Of a stretch of 18,157 nucleotides of DNA, positions 7,197 to 14,143 are shown piece by piece (the first letter of the stretch is position 1; each line of letters starts with the position of its first letter). The DNA is from CAKSQL01 sp045649415 (GTDB lineage: Bacteria > Bacillota > Clostridia > UBA1381). The stretch lies in contig JAZRPY010000001.1 of the NCBI GenBank assembly GCA_045649415.1, positions 1-18,157 of the forward strand. Direction: 5' to 3'. The translations under genes were made by a program, and so were the position numbers. Under the pieces are notes generated by a model. The model had not been told where the DNA came from. It saw only the letters and a list, made by a program, of their open reading frames with translations, and did no database searches.

Positions 7197-7628
7197 ATGT
7201 ATAGTGAGAAGGTAATGGACCACTTTGCAAACCCAAGGAATGTTGGCGAGATTGAAAACGCCAATGCAGTAGGTGAGGTCGGAAATGCAAAATGTGGAGA
7301 TATAATGAAAATATATATGGACATCGAGGGTGATGTGATTCAGGATGTTAAATTCAAAACCTTTGGTTGTGGTGCTGCAATTGCAACAAGCTCAATGGCA
7401 ACTGAAATGGTAAAGGGTAAAACTATAAAGGAAGCATTGGAGCTAACAAACAAAGCAGTTATGGAAGCTTTGGACGGATTACCACCTGAAAAAATCCATT
7501 GTTCAGTGCTTGCAGAGGAGGCCATTCATTCTGCAATCGAAGACTATCAAAAGAGAATGGGAATTAGTTTATCCCAAGAACATAAATGCGATTTTTGTTG
7601 TAAAAAATGCAAAGGACATCATGAGTAA
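7197..7628 (+). CDS. iscU: Fe-S cluster scaffold protein IscU/NifU-N with Cys-rich tail
   Basis: Scaffold (143 aa) on which 2Fe-2S clusters are built with sulfur from the adjacent desulfurase. The three cluster ligands are present: Cys33 in GNAKCGD (with Asp35), Cys58 in FGCGAA and Cys102 in HCSVLAEEA. The N-terminal YSEKVMDHFANPRNVGEI is diagnostic. After the normal end of the domain (about residue 125) comes a tail with CDFCCKKC (131-138) and three His residues at 129, 141 and 142, which looks like an additional metal or cluster site; it is not part of the basic IscU fold. The ribosome site AAGGAAGG overlaps the end of iscS. The operon ends at the hairpin 7636-7661. Confidence 0.94.
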   Translation: MYSEKVMDHFANPRNVGEIENANAVGEVGNAKCGDIMKIYMDIEGDVIQDVKFKTFGCGAAIATSSMATEMVKGKTIKEALELTNKAVMEALDGLPPEKIHCSVLAEEAIHSAIEDYQKRMGISLSQEHKCDFCCKKCKGHHE

Positions 7629-7635
7629 AAGATAA

Positions 7636-7661
7636 GGTCTGTCGATTTATTTCGACAGACC
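7636..7661 (+). terminator. Intrinsic terminator of iscS-iscU
   Basis: Perfect 10-bp stem GGTCTGTCGA (7636-7645) with TCGACAGACC (7652-7661), 6-base loop. The following tract (ATTTATTCATTTATT) is T-rich but broken, so termination may be partial. Confidence 0.75.
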
Positions 7662-7685
7662 ATTTATTCATTTATTAGCAAAATT

Positions 7686-7714
7686 TCCCTTTTTGAATAC
7701 TATGTAAAAAGGGA
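7686..7714 (+). promoter_or_regulatory. yunB: Hairpin that covers the yunB ribosome binding site
   Basis: TCCCTTTTT (7686-7694) is perfectly complementary to AAAAAGGGA (7706-7714), with an 11-base loop. The right arm contains the first part of the Shine-Dalgarno sequence GGGAGGTGG (7711-7719), so pairing would hide it if transcription starts upstream of 7686. If the start lies inside the loop (an AATACTAT at 7696-7703 resembles a SigE -10 box), the hairpin would not form. The inverted repeat is certain; its role is inference. Confidence 0.4.
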
Positions 7715-7723
7715 GGTGGCTAT

Positions 7724-8407
7724 ATGAGATTGGGACTATATGGAAGAAAAAATAGTATTTTGAACTATAAAAAAAGACGAATTATAAAAAGAACGCTTAT
7801 TATTCTGGGAGTTATTTTTTTGATTTTAGATATGTTACTTTTCTTTTTTAAACAAGTCTATCCTAACTACATAGCTCACGCAAGAATATATGCTAATAAT
7901 CAGGCTATGGAAATGATAAATAAAACCCTATGGAAAGTATTAGACTCGGGGTATGAGAATCAGGATTTTTTGTCCTTTGAATATAACGATTCAGGGTATC
8001 TTGTTTCAGTAACAAACGATGCTATTGAAATGAACAGATTTAAGGCTGATATTATAAAAAACATTCAGGACGAAATCGAAAAAATATCGGCAGATTACAT
8101 ATACATTCCTTTGGGAAGCTTGTTAAATGAAGAAATATTTGCAGGCTTAGGACCATCATTAAAGGTGAAAATCATTCCTAACGGAAATGTTAAAGCAAAT
8201 TTTATTGAAAGCTTTTCTGAATGTGGTATAAATCAGGTTAAACACAAAATTGACTTAAATATTTCGGTGAGCATAACATTGGTTTCTGCAACAATGCATG
8301 AAACATCAACCGTAAACACAGATGTGCCTGTTATTGAAACTGTTGTATCCGGGGTAGTGCCAAACTACTATGGAGATGGAATGGGATTTGTAAATCAAAT
8401 AGATTAA
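7724..8407 (+). CDS. yunB: Sporulation protein YunB
   Basis: Membrane-anchored sporulation protein (227 aa). In Bacillus subtilis yunB belongs to the mother-cell SigE regulon and its loss impairs spore formation; its exact biochemical role is unknown. Here a basic N-terminus is followed by one membrane segment (about 22-43), then an extracytoplasmic domain. Family signatures: IPLGSLLNEEIFAGLGP (128-144), FSECGINQVKHKI (164-176) and the small-residue-rich C-terminus VPVIETVVSGVVPNYY. The start has GGGAGGTGG at a good distance. It is followed after 14 bases by a flavoprotein gene. Its presence is the clearest sign that the organism makes endospores. Confidence 0.9.
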   Translation: MRLGLYGRKNSILNYKKRRIIKRTLIILGVIFLILDMLLFFFKQVYPNYIAHARIYANNQAMEMINKTLWKVLDSGYENQDFLSFEYNDSGYLVSVTNDAIEMNRFKADIIKNIQDEIEKISADYIYIPLGSLLNEEIFAGLGPSLKVKIIPNGNVKANFIESFSECGINQVKHKIDLNISVSITLVSATMHETSTVNTDVPVIETVVSGVVPNYYGDGMGFVNQID

Positions 8408-8421
8408 GGAGAGTATAATTT

Positions 8422-8994
8422 ATGAAAATTGTAGCATTGAATGGAAGTCACAAAAAGGATGGAAACACACAGTTTTTAATAAACGAGGTGTTGAAGTATT
8501 TTAAGAAAGAGGATGTTGAAATAATCAATGTAACCGAGGCAATTCTTGATGCAAAAACACCTTTTTGCGTTAATTGTACCACACCTTGCGAAAGGCTTTG
8601 CTATAAAAACACAAAGCTTGAGGAAGCATATAAAAAGGTTACGGAGGCAGATTTTGTTTTAATAGGTTCACCTGTATATTTCGGGTCAATGACCGCTCAA
8701 TTAAAGGCATTTTTTGATAAGACAAGAGATATAAGAAAAAATAAGGCATGGCTTGGAAAGCCTATGGCAGCAATAACTGTGGGTGGCTCAAAATATGGTG
8801 GTCAGGAAAGGACTTTAGACCACATCCATTCCAGTGCCTTGGTTAACGGAATGACAATAATCGGAAATTCGAGTGAATTTGGAATGGGACATTTTGGAAT
8901 ATCAGCACACCAACCTGCAAATGAGGATTTATTTGCAATCAAGCAATGCGAAAGTCTTGCCAATGCTATAAAAAACCTGATTAAATACGAATAA
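8422..8994 (+). CDS. NAD(P)H-dependent FMN reductase / iron-sulfur flavoprotein-like
   Basis: Flavodoxin-fold oxidoreductase of 190 aa. MKIVALNGSHKKDGNTQFL carries the FMN phosphate loop, and GSPVYFGSMTAQLKAFFD (83-100) is the second flavin-binding loop. Between them is a Cys cluster: Cys49, Cys52, Cys56 and Cys60 (C-x2-C-x3-C-x3-C), at the place where archaeal and clostridial iron-sulfur flavoproteins (Isf) bind a 4Fe-4S cluster, although the Isf spacing is usually C-x2-C-x2-C-x4-7-C. So electron transfer between FMN and a cluster is likely, but the electron donor and acceptor are unknown. Ribosome site AAGGAGAG. It lies 14 bases after yunB, probably by readthrough; no terminator is visible before dnaG. 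Confidence 0.85.
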   Translation: MKIVALNGSHKKDGNTQFLINEVLKYFKKEDVEIINVTEAILDAKTPFCVNCTTPCERLCYKNTKLEEAYKKVTEADFVLIGSPVYFGSMTAQLKAFFDKTRDIRKNKAWLGKPMAAITVGGSKYGGQERTLDHIHSSALVNGMTIIGNSSEFGMGHFGISAHQPANEDLFAIKQCESLANAIKNLIKYE

Positions 8995-9045
8995 AAATTA
9001 AAAATTGGGATAAATTACATACTGTTAAAATATTTTTAAAAAAAT

Positions 9046-9073
9046 AAAGGATTTTTGCTCGCCAATGTCGAAA
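9046..9073 (+). promoter_or_regulatory. Candidate SigH-type promoter and overlapping 0A box before dnaG
   Basis: AAAGGATTT (9046-9054) fits the SigH -35 consensus (RnAGGAWWW); after 12 bases GTCGAAA (9067-9073) fits the -10 consensus RnnGAAT in all but the last base. The -10 overlaps TGTCGAA (9066-9072), a perfect core 0A box for Spo0A. No good SigA promoter is visible in 8995-9111; a TTGGGA/TAAAAT pair (9005-9031) has only a 15-base spacer. In Bacillus the dnaG-sigA operon also has a SigH-dependent promoter, which makes this plausible. Confidence 0.45.
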
Positions 9074-9111
9074 TTAGTAGTATGAGATTATCAAGAAGGG
9101 AGGAGATAAAA

Positions 9112-10905
9112 TTGGCTCTATATTCTAACGATGTTATCAATGAAGTATTTTCTCAGAATGACATTGTGGATTATATTTCCCAATATGTTGTTCTTAAGAA
9201 AAGTGGTCGTGACTATAGTGGCTTATGCCCATTTCACAAAGAAAAATCTCCATCCTTTCATGTGAGCAGAGAAAAGCAGCTATTCCATTGCTTTGGTTGT
9301 GGAGCAAGTGGAAATCTTGTTCAGTTTGTTATGAGAACTGAAGGTATTGATTTTGTTGAAGCTATAAAGCTTTTAGCTGACAGAGTAGGAATAGTTCTGC
9401 CTGAGGAAAATAATACTGTTAACTTTGCAGCACACGAAAAAAAGAAAAAAATATTAGAGATGAACAAAGCCGCAGCAAGATTTTTTTATACTGAGCTCAC
9501 AACAACTCAAAAAGGAAAGGAAGCTCTGGAGTATTTTAAAAACAGGGGTTTGAGCCAGAAAACAATCACTTCCTATGGATTAGGTTATGCACCTGACGAG
9601 TATGGACGCCTTCATGTTCATATGAATGAGCTTGGGTACACAGATGAGGAATTGATTGATGCAGGACTGGTATCCGTAAGAGAAGATAAAGTTTATGATA
9701 GATTCAGAAACAGAGTTATGTTCCCTATAATTGATTTAAGAGGAAATATAATTGGTTTTGGCGGCAGAATAATGGTAAATGCAGTTGAAGTAAATGGGTA
9801 CAAGCCACCAAAATATTTAAACTCTGCAGAAACACCTGTGTTCAACAAAGGAAGAAACCTATTTTCTTTGAATTTTGCAAAAAAAGATAATTCAGGAAAG
9901 TTGATATTAGTAGAAGGCTATATGGATGTCATATCCGTGTATCAGGCTGGGATACAAAATGTTGTTGCAACTCTCGGTACTGCACTAACAGAAGATCAGG
10001 CAAAGCTAATGCTTAAATACTCAAATGAGATTTTAATCTGCTATGACTCGGATGAGGCAGGGCAAAAAGCTGCTATACGAGCTGTTGAGATTATTAACGG
10101 AGTTGGTGGAAAGTCTAAGGTCATAAAGCTAAAAGGCGCAAAGGACCCTGATGAGTACATAAAACAAAATGGTGTTGAATTGTTTAAAAAAGCAATTAGT
10201 GATGCAGTTCCTTCCACAGAATTCAGGCTTGTGTCTGCAAAATCAAAATACAATCTTGATATAACAGATGGTAAAATTGAATTTTTATCGGAGGCTGCAG
10301 ATATTTTGAGCGGCATCAGTGATGCAGTTGAGGTGGATGCATATATTAAAAAAATATCGGCAGAAACTGAAATTAGTACAGAGGCAATATATAGTGAATA
10401 CAAAAAAAGAGTTAAAAAATCAGTATTAAAGAAACCAAACCAACCATTAAAAACCATAAACAGTCAGGGTGGTGAGGAAAAGAAGAATGCACCTGCAGTG
10501 CTTGGCAACTCTTTAAATGCAATAGAAAATGCCGAAAAACGATTACTTAATCTCATTTCTCAGAACAAGAAATTATGCCAAAAAATCATTGGCGAATTAA
10601 CACCGGATGACTTTTCTAATCAAATATATAAAAAGCTTGCTCAAATGATTTATCAGGCAGTTGATGATAAAAATGAGATAGAGCCTGCAATGCTTTTAAA
10701 TGAGTTTGAAGGTGAAGAGTTGAAAATTGCATCTTCGGTATTCTATAATTTAGAAATATATGACAGTGATGAGAAAACATTTGATGAATTGATTTTAACA
10801 ATAAAAAGAGAAAAGATAAAACAAGAAATTCTAAACGAAAAAGACCCTTCAAGATTAAGAGAATTATTACTACAACAAGCAATGCTTTGTAAAAAAATAA
10901 AATAA
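9112..10905 (+). CDS. dnaG: DNA primase
   Basis: Makes RNA primers at the replication fork together with the replicative helicase (597 aa, normal length). Domains in order: CHC2 zinc finger with Cys39, His42, Cys60 and Cys63 (SGLCPFHKEKSPSF ... FHCFGCG); catalytic core with RNRVMFPI and the TOPRIM fold (LILVEGYMDVI, Glu268; YDSDEAG, Asp312 and Asp314); helicase-binding C-terminal domain (about 475-597). The start is the TTG at 9112: GGGAGGAG (9098-9105) is six bases upstream, and MALYSNDVINEVFSQNDIVDYI is the usual DnaG beginning. The frame is open further to a TTG at 9055, but that region holds promoter-like signals. It lies 21 bases before rpoD in the conserved macromolecular-synthesis operon; rpsU is absent. 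Confidence 0.96.
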   Translation: MALYSNDVINEVFSQNDIVDYISQYVVLKKSGRDYSGLCPFHKEKSPSFHVSREKQLFHCFGCGASGNLVQFVMRTEGIDFVEAIKLLADRVGIVLPEENNTVNFAAHEKKKKILEMNKAAARFFYTELTTTQKGKEALEYFKNRGLSQKTITSYGLGYAPDEYGRLHVHMNELGYTDEELIDAGLVSVREDKVYDRFRNRVMFPIIDLRGNIIGFGGRIMVNAVEVNGYKPPKYLNSAETPVFNKGRNLFSLNFAKKDNSGKLILVEGYMDVISVYQAGIQNVVATLGTALTEDQAKLMLKYSNEILICYDSDEAGQKAAIRAVEIINGVGGKSKVIKLKGAKDPDEYIKQNGVELFKKAISDAVPSTEFRLVSAKSKYNLDITDGKIEFLSEAADILSGISDAVEVDAYIKKISAETEISTEAIYSEYKKRVKKSVLKKPNQPLKTINSQGGEEKKNAPAVLGNSLNAIENAEKRLLNLISQNKKLCQKIIGELTPDDFSNQIYKKLAQMIYQAVDDKNEIEPAMLLNEFEGEELKIASSVFYNLEIYDSDEKTFDELILTIKREKIKQEILNEKDPSRLRELLLQQAMLCKKIK

Positions 10906-10926
10906 CACCCGAAAGGATTGAATGCT

Positions 10927-12009
10927 ATGTCAGATATCGAAACAAAAAAAGCCATTATTAAAGAGCTTATCGAACATGGAAAGAAAAAGGGAGTTTTAAC
11001 AAACAAGGAAATCGCAGTTTCCTTTGAAGAAATTGAAATATCCCCTAAGGAATTGGAAACAGTTTATGATGTTTTTGAAAAGGAAGGCATCGAGATTATT
11101 GAGGATATGGACAAGGAGTTAGAGGATATTGAAATAAGTAAGGAAGAACTTGAAGATTTGTCTATTCCTGAAGGAATAAATATCGATGACCATGTTAAGA
11201 TGTATTTAAAGGAAATTGGTAAGGTTGACCTGTTAGATACAGCTCAGGAAATGGACCTTGCTGAAAAAATGACAAATGGTGATGAGAGCGCAAAGAAAAA
11301 GCTTGCAGAAGCAAACTTAAGACTTGTTGTCAGCATTGCAAAAAGATATGTGGGCAGAGGAATGCTATTTTTGGATTTGATCCAGGAAGGCAATTTAGGA
11401 CTCATAAAGGCAGTAGATAAATTCGATTACACAAAAGGTTATAAATTCAGTACCTATGCAACCTGGTGGATTAGACAAGCTATAACCCGTGCTATTGCAG
11501 ACCAGGCAAGAACAATTCGTATTCCTGTGCATATGGTGGAAACCATAAATAAGCTTGTTCGTGTATCTCGTCAGCTTGTTCAGGAATTAGGAAGAGAGCC
11601 AACTCCTGAGGAGCTTGCAAAGGAGTTGAATATGTCGGTTGAAAAGGTAAGAGAAATTTCTAAGATTTCGCAAGAGCCTGTTTCATTGGAAACACCTATA
11701 GGTGAGGAAGAGGACAGCCATTTAGGTGACTTTATCCCTGATGATGATGCGCCTGCGCCATCAGAGGCTGCAAGCTTTGTGCTTTTAAAGGAACAATTGT
11801 TTGATGTTTTAAAAACACTAACCCCAAGAGAAGAAAAAGTGTTAAGATTAAGATTTGGTCTTGATGATGGCAGACAAAGAACTCTTGAAGAGGTTGGTAA
11901 GGAATTTGATGTAACAAGAGAAAGAATTCGTCAGATTGAAGCAAAAGCTCTGAGAAAGCTAAGACATCCATCAAGAAGCAAAAAATTAAAAGACTATCTT
12001 GATGATTGA
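10927..12009 (+). CDS. rpoD: RNA polymerase primary sigma factor (SigA/RpoD)
   Basis: Housekeeping sigma factor of 360 aa that recognises TTGACA/TATAAT promoters such as those seen in this window. Region 1.1 is at about 1-75, region 1.2 at 86-118 (DDHVKMYLKEIGKVDLL), region 2 at 121-195 with -10 recognition and melting residues in YATWWIRQAITRAI (177-190), region 3 at 200-280 and region 4 at 293-352 with the -35 helix (EVGKEFDVTRERIRQIEAKAL). The ATG at 10927 is favoured by GAAAGGA (10911-10917); an in-frame TTG at 10918 is one base from that site and cannot use it. It follows dnaG by 21 bases, co-transcribed. Confidence 0.97.
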   Translation: MSDIETKKAIIKELIEHGKKKGVLTNKEIAVSFEEIEISPKELETVYDVFEKEGIEIIEDMDKELEDIEISKEELEDLSIPEGINIDDHVKMYLKEIGKVDLLDTAQEMDLAEKMTNGDESAKKKLAEANLRLVVSIAKRYVGRGMLFLDLIQEGNLGLIKAVDKFDYTKGYKFSTYATWWIRQAITRAIADQARTIRIPVHMVETINKLVRVSRQLVQELGREPTPEELAKELNMSVEKVREISKISQEPVSLETPIGEEEDSHLGDFIPDDDAPAPSEAASFVLLKEQLFDVLKTLTPREEKVLRLRFGLDDGRQRTLEEVGKEFDVTRERIRQIEAKALRKLRHPSRSKKLKDYLDD

Positions 12010-12036
12010 TAATGTTCAGCTTTCTTGAAAGAAAAA

Positions 12037-12043
12037 TGTCGAA
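12037..12043 (+). promoter_or_regulatory. Single Spo0A-box-like site after rpoD
   Basis: TGTCGAA is a perfect core 0A box (TGNCGAA). It lies 28 bases after the rpoD stop and 44 bases before the -35 box of the next gene. One seven-base match can occur by chance. Confidence 0.3.
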
Positions 12044-12051
12044 TAAAAAAA

Positions 12052-12099
12052 GATTTTTTATAAAAAATCACGAAAAAACCTGTACAAATTTCGTTTTTT
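12052..12099 (+). terminator. Weak terminator candidate of dnaG-rpoD
   Basis: GATTTTTTA (12052-12060) and TAAAAAATC (12061-12069) form a perfect AT-only palindrome. Next ACGAAA (12070-12075) pairs with TTTCGT (12089-12094), followed by five more T. The second hairpin plus T-run is the better terminator shape, but its stem is only six pairs and it overlaps the next promoter's -35 box. Confidence 0.4.
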
Positions 12100-12109
12100 A
12101 TGTTATGAT
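12081..12109 (+). promoter_or_regulatory. SigA-type promoter of the PucR-family regulator
   Basis: TGTACA (12081-12086), a 17-base spacer and TATGAT (12104-12109). The predicted start is near 12116, leaving a leader of about 115 bases. The same -35 hexamer, also preceded by CC, is used at the tmcAL promoter. Confidence 0.6.
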
Positions 12110-12119
12110 ATTATTGATA

Positions 12120-12161
12120 GGCATTTGTTTTGATATATTTTCTTTGTTAAATACAAATGCC
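12120..12161 (+). repeat. Inverted repeat at the 5' end of the PucR-gene leader
   Basis: GGCATTTGT (12120-12128) and ACAAATGCC (12153-12161) are perfectly complementary over nine bases, with a 24-base AT-rich loop. Placed within a few bases of the predicted transcript start, it could be an mRNA-stabilising 5' hairpin or a DNA operator. No T-run follows, so it is not a terminator. Confidence 0.6.
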
Positions 12162-12230
12162 TAAACAGAATAAAATTATATTAAAAAAATTATAGCTATT
12201 TAAATAATACATACGAGGAGGCAATATCAG

Positions 12231-13316
12231 ATGATAAGCAAAGTGTTTCAAAACATTGTTACTCAAATGGCAGAGGTTTTCCCAAAGAGATTCGGAATTG
12301 CAGATGCACAAGGATTGGTTTTAGCTGCAAACGGACCAGAATTATCCGATGAAACTGTTGAGGAACTGATTTATGCAGTAGGGAACAATGATAAAGTATT
12401 TTTCAAAAATGGATACACAGTTCGTTTAATTGCAGGCAAGCCATATACAGAGTACATTGTATATGTTGAGGGAACTGATGAAATTTCCAAGTATTGTTGT
12501 AATGCAATTACTGTTGCTGCAAATAATGTAAGATACTATTATGATGAAAAGTACGACAAAACTATCTTTATGCAAAATATTATTTTTGATAATATGCTTG
12601 CATTTGATTTGCACCAAAAAGCTCACGAGCTTCATGTAGAAATTGATATTCCAAGAGCTGTTTTCTACATAAAGGTATTGAAAAAAGGTGAATCTGGCAT
12701 ATATGAAGTAATAAGAAATATCTTCCCAGATAAAGATAAAGACTTTATCGTAAATATTGATAGTGAAAACATCGTTCTCATTAAGGAACTAAAAGAAGTT
12801 GTTTCTCCTGCTGAGCTTGACGCTATGGCTCAGTCTATTTTGGATACAATCCATGCAGAAACAATGCTTTCAGCAGTTATCGGTGTAAGCACTGTCGCTG
12901 AAAATCTTGACCAGTTGAATAATGCATACAAAGAAACTCAGGTAGCAATTGAGGTTGGTAAGGTATTTGAAGAAGAAAAGTATATCCTAAACTACGAAAA
13001 TCTTGGCATAGGCAGATTGATTTATCAATTACCAATCAAGCTTTGCAAATTATTCTTGCAAGAAGTATTCAAGAAGGGTGATATAACACTTTTAGATTCA
13101 GAAACAATATTAACAATTAATAAATTCTTTGAAAATGACCTGAATGTTTCCGAAACATCAAGACAACTGTTTGTTCACAGAAATACTCTTGTTTACAGAT
13201 TGGAAAAAATCTATAAATTGACAGGCCTTGACCTTAGAAAGTTTGACCAGGCAATTGTATTCAAGGTAGCAATGATGGTACATAAGTACCTTGTCTCCAA
13301 TTCAATGAATATATAA
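12231..13316 (+). CDS. PucR/CdaR-family transcriptional regulator
   Basis: Cytoplasmic regulator of 361 aa. The C-terminus (about 290-352) is the PucR-type helix-turn-helix, with FFENDLNVSETSRQLFVHRN (299-318) followed by TLVYRLEKIYKLTGLDLR and the typical end FDQAIVFKVAMM. Residues 1-105 look like a small sensor domain (FGIADAQGLVLAANG); 140-250 resemble the GGDEF-like middle domain of CdaR proteins. Members often sense sugar diacids or purines, but nothing here shows the ligand. It has its own promoter and ribosome site (GAGGAGG) and no terminator before ftsE, 131 bases on; it may control the FtsEX/PcsB cluster, which is inference from position. It also could be autoregulatory through the inverted repeat in its leader. 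Confidence 0.85.
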   Translation: MISKVFQNIVTQMAEVFPKRFGIADAQGLVLAANGPELSDETVEELIYAVGNNDKVFFKNGYTVRLIAGKPYTEYIVYVEGTDEISKYCCNAITVAANNVRYYYDEKYDKTIFMQNIIFDNMLAFDLHQKAHELHVEIDIPRAVFYIKVLKKGESGIYEVIRNIFPDKDKDFIVNIDSENIVLIKELKEVVSPAELDAMAQSILDTIHAETMLSAVIGVSTVAENLDQLNNAYKETQVAIEVGKVFEEEKYILNYENLGIGRLIYQLPIKLCKLFLQEVFKKGDITLLDSETILTINKFFENDLNVSETSRQLFVHRNTLVYRLEKIYKLTGLDLRKFDQAIVFKVAMMVHKYLVSNSMNI

Positions 13317-13351
13317 AAATCGTTGAACATCCAAGGGGTTGCTGCATTTTT

Positions 13352-13394
13352 AATAACCCGTATGAATATGACATAACAAAATCAAACGGTTATT
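13352..13394 (+). repeat. Inverted repeat before ftsE
   Basis: AATAACCCGT (13352-13361) and ACGGTTATT (13386-13394) are complementary with one bulged C. The left arm can also pair with GGGTT at about 13336-13340. The right arm ends two bases before TATAAA (13397-13402), the best -10 candidate for ftsE, but no good -35 box exists 16-18 bases upstream. It could be an operator at a regulated promoter. Confidence 0.35.
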
Positions 13395-13447
13395 GGTATA
13401 AAATGTGCAGTAGCTCCTTTATTAAGTTAAAAATGAGAGGACATATT

Positions 13448-14143
13448 ATGATTGAATTTAAAAATGTCACAAAAGAATATGATAATGGTACCATTGCCCT
13501 TCAGGATGTTAGTCTGAAAATTGACAATGGCGAATTTGTGTTCCTTGTTGGTTCAAGTGGTGCCGGAAAAACCACTATTACCAAGCTTTTGATGAGGGAA
13601 GAGAATGTTACCGAGGGTGATATTTTCTTTAACGATATTGATGTTGCAAACCTTCCTCACAAAAAAATCCCATATTTAAGACGACAAATTGGGGTTGTTT
13701 TTCAGGATTTCAGACTTTTAGAGGATAGGACTGTATATGAAAATGTTGAGTTTGCAATGCAGGTTGTTGGTGCAACAAGGCGTGAAATAAGAAGAAGAGT
13801 TCCTATTGTTTTAAATCAGGTAGGACTAAGCTATAAAGCAAAAATGTTTCCCCGTCAGTTATCGGGTGGTGAACAACAGAGAGTGGCATTGGCAAGAGCT
13901 TTGGTAAATCAGCCTATGATTTTGATTGCAGACGAGCCAACTGGTAACTTAAACCCAAAAACTGCAATGGAAATTATGGAAATTTTTGAGAATATAAATT
14001 CTTATGGCACAACAATTATTATGGCAACACACGCCAAAGACATTGTTGATGTAATGAAAAAAAGAGTTATTGAAATATCAGACGGAAAATTAGTCCGTGA
14101 CGAGATGGGAGGTACATACGAGCATGAGCTTATCGAAGATTAA
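13448..14143 (+). CDS. ftsE: Cell division ATP-binding protein FtsE
   Basis: ATPase subunit of the FtsEX complex, which uses ATP hydrolysis to transmit a signal across the membrane to a wall hydrolase instead of transporting a substrate. 231 aa: Walker A GSSGAGKTT (35-43), Q-loop VFQDFRLL (84-91), signature LSGGEQQR (138-145), Walker B ILIADEP with Asp162/Glu163, and switch His195. The ATG at 13448 has GAGAGGA six bases upstream and gives the typical MIEFKNVTKEYDNG start; the longer frame from 13403 would add 15 residues foreign to the family. It overlaps ftsX by 20 bases, so the two are translationally coupled. Confidence 0.96.
   Translation: MIEFKNVTKEYDNGTIALQDVSLKIDNGEFVFLVGSSGAGKTTITKLLMREENVTEGDIFFNDIDVANLPHKKIPYLRRQIGVVFQDFRLLEDRTVYENVEFAMQVVGATRREIRRRVPIVLNQVGLSYKAKMFPRQLSGGEQQRVALARALVNQPMILIADEPTGNLNPKTAMEIMEIFENINSYGTTIIMATHAKDIVDVMKKRVIEISDGKLVRDEMGGTYEHELIED

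Noticed and set aside
7696..7703. AATACTAT as a SigE -10 box for yunB
   Set aside because: It matches 6 of 8 positions of the SigE -10, but I found no convincing -35 at the right distance, so it is mentioned only as a possibility.
9055..9111. Longer dnaG start (TTG at 9055)
   Set aside because: Overlaps promoter-like sequence and lacks a ribosome site; TTG at 9112 has GGGAGGAG six bases upstream and matches the normal DnaG start.
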